Shown here: in pieces, positions 25,817-33,880 of the stretch
How positions within the stretch are numbered: the first letter of the stretch is position 1
Layout: each line of letters opens with the position of its first letter
Source of the DNA: Fervidicoccus fontis Kam940
GTDB lineage: Archaea; Thermoproteota; Thermoprotei_A; Sulfolobales; Fervidicoccaceae
Assembly (NCBI RefSeq): GCF_000258425.1
Contig: NC_017461.1
Span: 558,001 to 622,000 of the forward strand
Length of the DNA: 64,000 nt
Reading direction: 5' to 3'
Notes under the pieces: generated by a model
What the model saw: the letters and a program-made list of their open reading frames with translations, nothing else
What the model was told of the DNA's origin: nothing
Database searches by the model: none
Made by a program: the position numbers and the translations under genes

Positions 25817-26698
25817 ATGGTGGGTTTTCATTTAAGGAGGAAGAAAGCTTTGAATATGCCCTACCTCTCGATTAAAGCTATCTCATCCGCATGGAGGGGC
25901 GTGGAGATATTCATAATTGCATCCATCGCGCTATCTATATCTTTTCCCTTCGCATCTCTATACGACTCGATGAGCTCCATATTCTCCCTCTACCAAGCAC
26001 AGCAGTACAGCTACCAGATGCCGTTTGGAGCAAAACTTGGAGAAGGGTATTACCTCTCTGTAATATGCTCAGGGGGAGGAAATGAGGGGATCTTGCTTCC
26101 CGATTACATGAGGGAGGAATTTCCAGTAAACTCTACGGTGGAAATAAATGGAGATGGGTACAGAGTTTTGGGATATACCGGCTCAAACTCCTCCCTCGCG
26201 GTCCTCTATTCGAGATCCTGCAACTCCTTCTCCCAGCAATTATCCCCCATGCAGGTTCTGCTAAACTCAGCTCTTAAGGAAGCATTTGGAATAAGCATTT
26301 TGTGGATCTCCTTCTCCCTTATCCTCTCATCACTGACAACAGCCCTCCTCATGCTTAAGAACAGAGAGAGGGCGGAGGGTGAAATTAAAGCCCTCATTTC
26401 TATGGGCATAAGGAGGAGGCACTTTCTCCTGTCCTCGATCCTCTATTCTCTGATCCTCTCACTTCTCTCCTCGTTCATGGCTCTTTCCATAGGAATATTT
26501 TCCATGAAGCTTGTAGCCTATGCTTCTTCATCACTCTTCAACCTCTCAATACTCCAGCCATATATAACGCTCGATCATGCGCTATCTCTCCTTTCTGTAA
26601 GCGCCCTCTCCGTCTTTGTTCCATCTTTCTCTATTTCATGGGCTGAGTTCAGAATGTGCATGAAAAATGCTACAGAACAGGGCGGTGGGGGAGAGTGA
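25817..26698 (+). CDS. FtsX/MacB-type ABC permease, subunit 1
   Basis: A 293-residue membrane protein with one N-terminal transmembrane segment (about 31-55), an extracytoplasmic domain of some 100 residues rich in Gly and aromatic residues, and three C-terminal segments (about 155-180, 205-235, 255-275). That is the 1+3 topology of MacB/FtsX permeases. The cytoplasmic loop IKALISMGIRRRHFLLSSIL fits the coupling-helix region (family: LxAxGxxRRxI). ATG 25817 would give a near-leaderless message; TTG 25850 behind an AAGGAGG site is an alternative. Overlaps the next permease by a GTGA junction. Confidence 0.75.
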   Translation: MVGFHLRRKKALNMPYLSIKAISSAWRGVEIFIIASIALSISFPFASLYDSMSSIFSLYQAQQYSYQMPFGAKLGEGYYLSVICSGGGNEGILLPDYMREEFPVNSTVEINGDGYRVLGYTGSNSSLAVLYSRSCNSFSQQLSPMQVLLNSALKEAFGISILWISFSLILSSLTTALLMLKNRERAEGEIKALISMGIRRRHFLLSSILYSLILSLLSSFMALSIGIFSMKLVAYASSSLFNLSILQPYITLDHALSLLSVSALSVFVPSFSISWAEFRMCMKNATEQGGGGE

Positions 26699-27837
26699 AG
26701 AGGCTGGTCTTAAAGAGCTTCGGAATGAGGGGCTTCGCTATTGAAGTGCTCTCCCTCTTCTTCATCCTGATTTTCTCATACTCTCTCATATCGATAACCT
26801 CATCAGTAGCTTATGCTCCATTCTACATAGCTGAAGCTGGAGGTGGAGGGGAGCTGTTGTACAGCTCTTCAAGCACACTTGTATATACAGGCTTAGTTCC
26901 CTCATCCCTCTACACTTATCTTTTAAACGTAACAGGAGGTCAAGGGATTAGCCCGGAGGTTTCTGTACCAATTCTGATAGATGGAAAAGCCGTTTTAGCT
27001 AGGGGGATAGAGGTGGGGAGATTCGTGAAGTGTACGGATTTGAAAGTAATAGAAGGAGGTCTGAATTTATCGAATGGAGGCGCACTAGTGGGAGAGAGGG
27101 TTGCAGAAGGCTTTAAATTGAAGGTCGGGGATCAATTCACAGCGCTGAGCGCGATGAGCAATAGGAGCTTGACGTTTTTCGTAGTGGGAATCATCTCCGG
27201 TAGTGCTGTCTCCGATGAGGTGCTGATAAGCATAGATGATGCGAGATACTTAAGGGGGATAAATGATGAAATGCTCTCCTACATAAGGGTTTGCTCGCAA
27301 TCTCCTGAAGTTATGAACGCGATAGGAGAAATAGGGAACAGCTCTCAGGAGAGGGAGGGGATCTCCGTCCCCTCTTGGCTCCTTTCCCTGGCTTCAAGGT
27401 TCTCAGTATCATCGACGCTATCAGGCTACTCAACAAGGATCTCGAAAAATATAGAGGAGGCTGAGAGGGTCACTCTGATAGCATCTCTATCCGTATCAGT
27501 AGCTCTCTCATCGATCCTAGCCTTTTCTCTCTCAGGGGCTTCAATATCATCATCCTCGAGCGCAATAAAGGCTTTGAGGGATATGGGGATGAGAAAAAGG
27601 GATGTCCTAAAGAGCGTGGCGGTCGAGAAATCTATCGCTTTTTCATCATCTCTAATACTGTCGATCGCATCTTATTTGTTAATGGAGAAAATGGGCATAA
27701 TTTATGCGTACGTGCTTGAACACAGGATCCCGCCATCTCTTTCATGGATCGATGCAATGATATACACAATTGCAGTATTCTCTATTTACATAGCGATCTC
27801 TCTAAGAAGAGCGGAGGTCATTTTAAATGAGATCTAG
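26695..27837 (+). CDS. FtsX/MacB-type ABC permease, subunit 2
   Basis: About 380 residues from GTG 26695 (GTGA overlap with the preceding stop); an ATG 13 codons upstream is less likely. Topology: a signal-anchor segment, an extracytoplasmic domain of about 210 residues, and three C-terminal segments. VGERVAEGFKLKVGDQFTAL and FFVVGIISGSAVSDEVLISIDDARYL are typical MacB periplasmic-core features, and IKALRDMGMRKRDVLKSV is the coupling loop. It probably pairs with subunit 1 and the downstream ATPase. Such complexes transmit ATP-driven movement across the membrane rather than import solutes. Confidence 0.82.
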   Translation: MKRLVLKSFGMRGFAIEVLSLFFILIFSYSLISITSSVAYAPFYIAEAGGGGELLYSSSSTLVYTGLVPSSLYTYLLNVTGGQGISPEVSVPILIDGKAVLARGIEVGRFVKCTDLKVIEGGLNLSNGGALVGERVAEGFKLKVGDQFTALSAMSNRSLTFFVVGIISGSAVSDEVLISIDDARYLRGINDEMLSYIRVCSQSPEVMNAIGEIGNSSQEREGISVPSWLLSLASRFSVSSTLSGYSTRISKNIEEAERVTLIASLSVSVALSSILAFSLSGASISSSSSAIKALRDMGMRKRDVLKSVAVEKSIAFSSSLILSIASYLLMEKMGIIYAYVLEHRIPPSLSWIDAMIYTIAVFSIYIAISLRRAEVILNEI

Positions 27838-29350
27838 CGAAAAGCTATTGATAATAGCCTCGCTTTCATTCTTCTCCCTTCTCAGGCTCTTCCCTTACTT
27901 GAGGACTGGCGTTCCATATTCTATGGACTCACTCGGCTTGATAAGGAACGCCCTCGTTTTTTCATCACACTCCCCTATATCACTCTTCTCCGATCTGTTC
28001 GACGGATACAACAACTTCTGGCCAGGGGCCAGCATACTTGCATCTTCCCTCTCAATTGTAATCGGGGGAGAAATCGTCAAGGTCTCCTCCCTCCTCCCCG
28101 CATATGCTTTCTTCTCAACTGCCCTCTTGTTCTCCCTCCTGGGAATGGGCTTGAGGAGGGGGACTTCAATTGCGATAACATCAGCTATACTAGGGAGCAC
28201 TACTGGAATACTTATGTTGCAGGGATCGCTCATAAAGGAGGGGTTCGCCTACCCGCTCTTCGGTCTATTTCTATACCTCCTCTTCAGAAGGGAGAGCTCC
28301 CTGAGAACTGGGATCCTATTAGTGCTGACATCTTTTTCCCTAGCATTTACGCATCATTTCACCACTTTAATAGCTGTTCTCATCGCTGTTTTCTTCCTGA
28401 TCTCGGACCTCTTCAAGTCTATAAGCTTCGGGACTCCGAAAATAGGCTTCCACATCCTCTCTTCGCTTGAGATCATCCTTCCCTCATCGATCCAGTTCTT
28501 TCTCCTAGGGAGGTACAGCACCCTCTCTCTAGCGACTCCCTGGCTAGCCATTTCCCTATTCTCCTCTCTTTTCTTAACTGCATCTCTCTTCTCTCTCTCA
28601 TCTCCATACATCGAGAGGAGGATGAGAGAGGTGAAGATCGCATCGCTCTTTTCAATTCTCATCCTCTCCATGGTCTCTCTCTCATTCTACAAAGCGTTTG
28701 GATTGGAGCAGTTGCCCCCGAGCACCTACTTGTTAGCTACAGCATTCGCGCTCCTCCTCTCCTCCGCGATTCTGACCGCAGAGGGAGGAGATCTCAACGA
28801 TTTCTGGATCCCCTTCTTCTCCGTTCTCTCTTTGATGCTCTTCGCTCTTTCCGAGGACATCCCAATGAAGGTGGACATCCTTGAGAGATCTGCGACGTTC
28901 CTTATATTCCCACTCGCCACCATGCTCTCAATAAGGGGAAAGGGACTCAGGATCAGGAGAGCTTCGGCTCTCTCCTTCTCTCTGATAATGCTCTTAGTAT
29001 ACCTCCTCGTTCAGGCAGGAGTGTTTATATCTCCCGGATGGCACTGGATATATCATGAGGATGAGTTCGAGGCTGAGAGCTTCCTCCAGGATCACTACAG
29101 GATTGGAGAGAGCATAATGAGCGACATCAAGCAGGAGTATTTGCTCAGCTCATACGGCAACCTCAGCTCATCTCTTTGGAATGGGAGTATTGAAAGAGGC
29201 AACATTCTCTACTCAAGCTACATGGACAGGGAGGGGATGCTCCTGAACACGGGATATGTAATGGTTCTTGAAAAAATCTCCTTCTCCGCTCTCTGCCATA
29301 TGAATAGCATAGTATACAGCAACAGAGAGGAGGTGCTTTTTGTTGGGTAG
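27827..29350 (+). CDS. Polytopic membrane protein, GT-C-like
   Basis: A 507-residue protein with about twelve transmembrane segments. The first extracytoplasmic loop has an Asp in GVPYSMDSLGLIRN and the phrase DGYNNFWPG. The acidic residue in the first loop and the later HHFTT within a segment resemble archaeal GT-C enzymes that take sugars from polyprenyl-phosphate carriers. The C-terminal 100 residues after the last segment (GWHWIYHEDEFEAESFLQDHYRIG onward) are outside the membrane. It is embedded in the ABC operon, overlapping both neighbours by about ten bases. Enzyme activity is not proven; it could be a polymerase or flippase. Confidence 0.6.
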   Translation: MRSSEKLLIIASLSFFSLLRLFPYLRTGVPYSMDSLGLIRNALVFSSHSPISLFSDLFDGYNNFWPGASILASSLSIVIGGEIVKVSSLLPAYAFFSTALLFSLLGMGLRRGTSIAITSAILGSTTGILMLQGSLIKEGFAYPLFGLFLYLLFRRESSLRTGILLVLTSFSLAFTHHFTTLIAVLIAVFFLISDLFKSISFGTPKIGFHILSSLEIILPSSIQFFLLGRYSTLSLATPWLAISLFSSLFLTASLFSLSSPYIERRMREVKIASLFSILILSMVSLSFYKAFGLEQLPPSTYLLATAFALLLSSAILTAEGGDLNDFWIPFFSVLSLMLFALSEDIPMKVDILERSATFLIFPLATMLSIRGKGLRIRRASALSFSLIMLLVYLLVQAGVFISPGWHWIYHEDEFEAESFLQDHYRIGESIMSDIKQEYLLSSYGNLSSSLWNGSIERGNILYSSYMDREGMLLNTGYVMVLEKISFSALCHMNSIVYSNREEVLFVG

Positions 29351-30002
29351 GGTGTTGAGGCTTAAAGAAATTGAAGCCTGGTACGGGGACAGGATCGTGC
29401 TGAACGGAGTCAGCTTGAGCGCTGATGAGGGGGAGCTCATGAGGATTAGGGGAAGGAGCGGATCTGGGAAGAGCACGCTGCTCAGGATAATGTCTCTGCT
29501 CCAGAAGCCAAATGTGGGTGAGGTTGAAGTTCTTGGGAAGAGCGCGTGGAGCATCAGCGAGGGCGAGAGGGAGGAGCTGAGGGGAAAGATCTCGTACATC
29601 CCTCAGTTCCTGGAGCTCATAGAGAACTTGACTGTGCTAGAGAACGTACAGCTCGCGCTTGAAGTTAGAGGAATAGAAAACGGAGAGGATAGAGCGAGGG
29701 AAGCTTTAGAAGTTCTAGGAATAAGAGGATTTGAAGAGAGGCTTCCGAGAGAGCTCTCAGGGGGACAGAGGCAGAGGGTCGCGATAGCTAGAGCTCTAGT
29801 TTCAAGCCCAAAGATTTTGATCGCGGATGAGCCTACGAGCTTTTTAGATGATATAGCTTCATCCTCATTCTACAGACTGCTCGAAGAGCTTTCCTCATCT
29901 TTTAAAATGGGAATAATCGTGTCAACAACTGAGCTGAATCTTCCCAAAAGAAGCGGGTGGAGGGAGATGATCCTGGAGAAGGGATCTCTGAGGGAGTTGT
30001 GA
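29340..30002 (+). CDS. ABC transporter ATP-binding protein (LolD/MacB-like) lacking the H-loop histidine
   Basis: A 220-residue nucleotide-binding subunit. Walker A GRSGSGKST near residues 39-47, a Q-loop in SYIPQFLELIENLTVLENV, signature LSGGQRQRVAIARAL and Walker B ILIADEPTSFLD are all intact. The switch region normally reads V-T-H-D; here it is STTEL, with Thr197 in the His place. The start is TTG 29340 (overlap of 11 bases with the GT-C-like gene) or GTG 29352. It serves the two FtsX-like permeases upstream. Confidence 0.9.
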   Translation: MLGRVLRLKEIEAWYGDRIVLNGVSLSADEGELMRIRGRSGSGKSTLLRIMSLLQKPNVGEVEVLGKSAWSISEGEREELRGKISYIPQFLELIENLTVLENVQLALEVRGIENGEDRAREALEVLGIRGFEERLPRELSGGQRQRVAIARALVSSPKILIADEPTSFLDDIASSSFYRLLEELSSSFKMGIIVSTTELNLPKRSGWREMILEKGSLREL

Positions 30003-30074
30003 ACTTTTTGAAGCTAAATAAGAAAACCTTTTATACTATTTCTTTTTATAAGATAAAAAAGGTGCATATTATCT

Positions 30075-30482
30075 ATGTCCGCGCTCGAGGACGGAAAGGC
30101 GATAGAAAAAGCTAAGAGTCTTCTTTCAGAGATACTGCTGTCTGAGAGAATAACGGGCGCGGATGTAGAGAAGTACATAAGGAAGGCTATAAGGTACAAT
30201 GTTTGGAGGCTCCTCCCCGATGAGAGGAGGATTTTCCTGATCCTCGCGAGGAGGAAGAGATCCTTCACTTCAAAGCTAATTTCTGAAGTCATTAGGTCTT
30301 CCCTTATAGAGATTGAATCGCTAACTTTAAGGGGGAAGGCCCTAATTCATGGAATTATCCTCAAGTTCAAGGAAATGATATTCGGGATAGGCAAGAAGGA
30401 AGTGGAGAGGGAGAAAGATATCATTTTGGCTTTGGGAATATCCCACCTGAATGCTCCATCTCTAGGATATGTCCCTGGGTAG
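30075..30482 (+). CDS. Hypothetical helical protein
   Basis: A 135-residue protein I do not recognise. It is rich in Lys, Arg, Glu and Leu, with predicted helices throughout and no membrane segment, Cys or obvious motif. RKAIRYNVWRLLPDERRIFLILARRKRSFTS is a basic block that could bind nucleic acid, and the C-terminus ends LGISHLNAPSLGYVPG. ATG 30075 is preceded by AGGTG and a TTTTATAC box about 45 bases upstream, so it probably has its own promoter after the ABC operon. Confidence 0.6.
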   Translation: MSALEDGKAIEKAKSLLSEILLSERITGADVEKYIRKAIRYNVWRLLPDERRIFLILARRKRSFTSKLISEVIRSSLIEIESLTLRGKALIHGIILKFKEMIFGIGKKEVEREKDIILALGISHLNAPSLGYVPG

Positions 30483-30545
30483 AGAACGGGAATGTTCAAT
30501 AAAGCTTAAATTCATACATTATGCTCTAGACAATTGGAGAGGAAA

Positions 30546-31586
30546 ATGGTGATAAAGCTCCCTCACGAAGTTATGATGAAGTATGTTCTGAATAGAGTTG
30601 GAAGGGAAGATCCCCAGGTTATAATGGGTCCGAAAATAGGAGAGGACGCTTCTATAATCGATTTGGGAGATGGGAGGGTCCTAGTCTCCCACGTCGATCC
30701 AATAGTAGGCGCAATCGAATCGATAGGTTGGCTCTCTGTGAACATAGTAAGCAACGACATAGCGGTTAGGGGAGTTGAGCCGAGGTGGCTTCTCTCGGAC
30801 ATCCTCCTTCCCGAGAGTTCGAGCATTGATCTTCTGGACAGGATAACTTCCCAGATAGATGAAGCCGCAAAGGAAGTAGGAGTGATGATCGTAGGAGGGC
30901 ACACAGTATTCGCTCCTAAGCTGACGAGGCCCATAGTATCTATGACGGCTATTGGAATAGGGGAGAGGGAAAAGATCGTAACGACCTCTGGTGCTAGAGA
31001 GGGAGATGAAATTGTTATGACGAAAACTGCAGGCATTGAGGGGACAGCGATTCTCGTCACGGACTTCAAGGATGTCCTTCTGAAGAAAGGTATAAAGGAA
31101 GAAGTTCTGGAAAGGGGAAGAGAATTCCTGAAGATGGTGAGCGTTGTCAAGGAAGCCCTAGCGCTCTCGAGGAGAGGATTAGCTAACTCGATGCACGATG
31201 CAACGAACGGAGGGGTTCTCGAGGGAGTAGCGGAGATGGCTTATGCCTCTAGGAAAACCATTGAGCTCTTCGAGGATAGAATCCCAGTTGCTGAGGAGAC
31301 CGCTTCAATGTCAAAAGCCTTGGGAATAGATCCCCTAAAGCTCATAAGCTCGGGAGTCCTCATTGCTTCCGTACCTAGCGGAAGGGGGAGAGAGGCTGTT
31401 GAGCTCCTGAGATCAATTGGAATAAAAGGTTCTGTGGTAGGGAGAGTAAAGGAGTTCTCAGGAGATTATCTTCTGCTGCACAGAAAAAATGGAGGAATTG
31501 AGAGGATCGGGGATATATACATTGAGGACGAGCTCGATAATCTTTGGGAATCCTACAGAAAGGAGGTTTCGAAGAGCGATCTCTAG
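30546..31586 (+). CDS. PurM/HypE-like AIR synthase-related protein
   Basis: About 346 residues with the two-domain PurM ATP-binding fold: GPKIGEDASIIDLGDGRVLVSHVDPIVGA at the N-terminus, the SNDIAVRGVEPRWLLSDILLP block and VGGHTVFAPKLTRP. It resembles HypE and the AIR-synthase-related proteins common in archaea. The C-terminus ends in a charged tail and lacks the terminal Cys on which HypE builds the thiocyanate, so it is not a hydrogenase maturation HypE. ATG 30546 follows a GGAGAGG site; TTG 30534 is an alternative. Substrate unknown. Confidence 0.82.
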   Translation: MVIKLPHEVMMKYVLNRVGREDPQVIMGPKIGEDASIIDLGDGRVLVSHVDPIVGAIESIGWLSVNIVSNDIAVRGVEPRWLLSDILLPESSSIDLLDRITSQIDEAAKEVGVMIVGGHTVFAPKLTRPIVSMTAIGIGEREKIVTTSGAREGDEIVMTKTAGIEGTAILVTDFKDVLLKKGIKEEVLERGREFLKMVSVVKEALALSRRGLANSMHDATNGGVLEGVAEMAYASRKTIELFEDRIPVAEETASMSKALGIDPLKLISSGVLIASVPSGRGREAVELLRSIGIKGSVVGRVKEFSGDYLLLHRKNGGIERIGDIYIEDELDNLWESYRKEVSKSDL

Positions 31587-31588
31587 GA

Positions 31589-32560
31589 ATGAATTCTAGG
31601 ATTTTGGTTACAGGAGGAGCGGGCTTCATAGGAAGCCATCTCGTTGATAGGCTAATAGAGAGAGGAGAGGAAGTCTTAGTAATAGACGACCTGAGCAGCG
31701 GGAAGACAGAGAACTTAGAGAGATGGTTTGGGGAGAAGAAATTCAAGTTCATCAAAGCAGATCTCTCCGAGCCTGGAAAATGGATAGACGAGCTGAAAGG
31801 CATAGAGGCCGTTTTCCACTTCGCAGCGAACCCAGAGGTCAGGGTCAGCACAACAAACCCAGAAGTGCACTACAGAGCAAACGTACAAGCTACCTTCAAC
31901 GTCCTGGAGGCTTCCAGAGCTAATGGAGCCGAGATCTTCATCTATGCTTCCTCTAGTACCGTTTATGGAGAAGCTAGGGTAATCCCAACTCCAGAGGATT
32001 ATGAGCCCAAGGAGCCGATCTCGATCTATGGAGCTTCTAAGCTGATGGGAGAGGTGCTTGTATCAACATATTCTAGGATTTATGGAGTGAAGAGCGCGAT
32101 GCTCAGGTTCGCGAATGTTGTTGGGAAGAGGAGCAACCACGGAGTGATATTTGACTTCATAGCGAAGCTGAAGAGGGATCCAGAGAGGCTCGAAATCCTT
32201 GGAGATGGAAAGCAGAGGAAAAGCTACATCTATATAGACGATGCTATTGAAGCTACACTGAAAGTTATGGAGCACATGGAAAGCTCGCAGGAAATGAGCG
32301 AGGCATTCAATGTGGGGTCCCTCGATGCAATCGGAGTCGACGATATCGCATACATAATCGAGGAGGAAATGGGCTTGGGGAAGGTGGAACACGTCTTCAA
32401 GAGCGCAACTCATGATGGGAGAGGTTGGATAGGAGACGTCAAGGTCATGCAGCTAGACGTTTCAAAGATAATGGGGAAAACCAATTGGAAGCCGAAGATG
32501 AATTCCAGGGAAGCTGTGAGGAAGGCTACGAAGGATCTTCTCGAGAGAATGGAGCTCTAG
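31589..32560 (+). CDS. NAD-dependent sugar-nucleotide epimerase/dehydratase (GalE-like)
   Basis: A 323-residue extended short-chain dehydrogenase. The Rossmann motif VTGGAGFIGSHL starts at residue 6, the catalytic YxxxK is SIYGASKLMGE near residue 150, and SSSTVYGEA supplies the Ser/Thr. The C-terminal substrate domain ends in WKPKMNSREAVRKAT. Family members interconvert UDP-glucose/galactose or form dehydrated sugars. It begins two bases after the PurM-like stop and is followed four bases later by a GT2, so it probably makes donor sugars for the glycan genes. Confidence 0.92.
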   Translation: MNSRILVTGGAGFIGSHLVDRLIERGEEVLVIDDLSSGKTENLERWFGEKKFKFIKADLSEPGKWIDELKGIEAVFHFAANPEVRVSTTNPEVHYRANVQATFNVLEASRANGAEIFIYASSSTVYGEARVIPTPEDYEPKEPISIYGASKLMGEVLVSTYSRIYGVKSAMLRFANVVGKRSNHGVIFDFIAKLKRDPERLEILGDGKQRKSYIYIDDAIEATLKVMEHMESSQEMSEAFNVGSLDAIGVDDIAYIIEEEMGLGKVEHVFKSATHDGRGWIGDVKVMQLDVSKIMGKTNWKPKMNSREAVRKATKDLLERMEL

Positions 32561-32564
32561 AGAG

Positions 32565-33668
32565 ATGCTGGAATATATAGGACTAGGATTGGCCTTAATC
32601 CACTTCGGGACGCCCCTCTCCTATTATGTTTATATGAAGAAGAAGTATTTCGGAAAGCCCTGGGACATGAAGAGGGAGGAGGGCTTTAAGCCCAAGATCA
32701 CTGTAATTGTTCCGACATACAACGAAGCGAAACTCATAGAGAAGAAGCTCGATGACATCTACGCCCAAGAGTATCCTAGAGATAGGCTGGAGGTTATCCT
32801 CATAGACTCCGCATCCTCCGATGGCACCTTGGAGATAGCTGAGAAGTGGAAGGAAGAGCATGGGGAAATAAACCTGAAGATAATTGGGGAAGATTCTAGA
32901 AGAGGGAAGGCTCATTCTCTCAATGAGGCTCTCAAGCACTCTACAGGAGAAATAGTCGTAATCACGGATGCAGATTCTTTCTGGGGAACGAGGGATTCTC
33001 TGGGAAGAGCTGCCGAGTGGTTCTCCGATCCTTCAGTTGGAGCGGTTTCATGCTTGAAGGATCCAGAGGGATCGGAAGCTCCAAGCATAGAACTGGGCTA
33101 CAGGGGGTACTACAATGTCCTAAGGGTAGCCGAGAGCAAAGCCTACTCCACTCCAATATTCCATGGAGAGCTCGCATCCTTCAGAAAAGACCTTTTGGAG
33201 GAGGTTGGAGAGTTTCCAGTAGATATAGGCTCAGATGACAGCCACACGGCGACGAAAATAGCAGCAATGGGATACAGAGCCATAATACCTGAGGATGTTC
33301 TGTGTAAAGAATTGGTGCCCAAGAGAGGTTACAATTCCTGGAGGATAAGGAGGGCTCAGCACCTTGTGCAGCACTTCATGAAAGCGATGAAGCTAAAAGT
33401 GAAGGCTCCTAAGAATTTCGATAGAATATTGAAGGTGGAGGAATACCTTCACTTGATGAATCCATGGATACTCTTGGGTGGAGCAGTTCTGCTTTCAGCA
33501 TCGGCCATAATGGGCTCTCTCATTTCCTTGATATTCTTAGCTTTAGGCATAGCTCTGCTCATGTACAAGCCATACAGGACTTGGATATCGATGCAACTTT
33601 ACCTAGTAATTGCAGCAATTAAGAATCTCTGGAGCAGGGAAATTGTCTGGGAGAAGCAGGAAAAGTAG
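32565..33668 (+). CDS. Membrane-anchored GT2 glycosyltransferase
   Basis: A 367-residue family-2 glycosyltransferase. There is an N-terminal hydrophobic segment (about 3-22), then the GT2 domain with VIVPTYNEAKLIEKKL, VILIDSASSDGT, TDADSFW (DxD-like) and SDDSHTATKIA as acceptor acidic motif, RRAQHL as the Q/RxxR-like motif, and two C-terminal membrane segments around 302-335. This arrangement is seen in processive or dolichol-linked GT2s. Immediately after the epimerase in an operon. Sugar and acceptor cannot be told. Confidence 0.88.
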   Translation: MLEYIGLGLALIHFGTPLSYYVYMKKKYFGKPWDMKREEGFKPKITVIVPTYNEAKLIEKKLDDIYAQEYPRDRLEVILIDSASSDGTLEIAEKWKEEHGEINLKIIGEDSRRGKAHSLNEALKHSTGEIVVITDADSFWGTRDSLGRAAEWFSDPSVGAVSCLKDPEGSEAPSIELGYRGYYNVLRVAESKAYSTPIFHGELASFRKDLLEEVGEFPVDIGSDDSHTATKIAAMGYRAIIPEDVLCKELVPKRGYNSWRIRRAQHLVQHFMKAMKLKVKAPKNFDRILKVEEYLHLMNPWILLGGAVLLSASAIMGSLISLIFLALGIALLMYKPYRTWISMQLYLVIAAIKNLWSREIVWEKQEK

Positions 33669-33880
33669 AATATCGAATGTTATAACAGAATGCTAAATGA
33701 GAATAGTTTCAATAAGACTAAGGTTTGTGTCGAAACGTATAGCTTCCCAATCGTCTCGTAAAGACTTTCAATCGCGTTTGAAGCTGAAGCAACTGTAAGA
33801 AAAACCAGAGGATATATGGATAATCCGCTTAGCACATGCCAATTATTATCTCGGTATTCTCATAAATTGACTAGTTTATA

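Noticed and set aside
30563-31150. 195-codon minus-strand frame opposite the PurM-like gene
   Set aside because: Antisense shadow; Ser/Ile/Pro-rich with no motifs.
30534-31586. Assignment of the PurM-like gene as HypE
   Set aside because: The terminal Cys needed by HypE is absent and no other hyp genes are nearby.
33750-33800. Sequence CTTTCAATCGCG...TTGAAGC resembling the end of a crenarchaeal CRISPR repeat
   Set aside because: Only one copy; no regular repeats or spacers on either side. No CRISPR array is present in the window.
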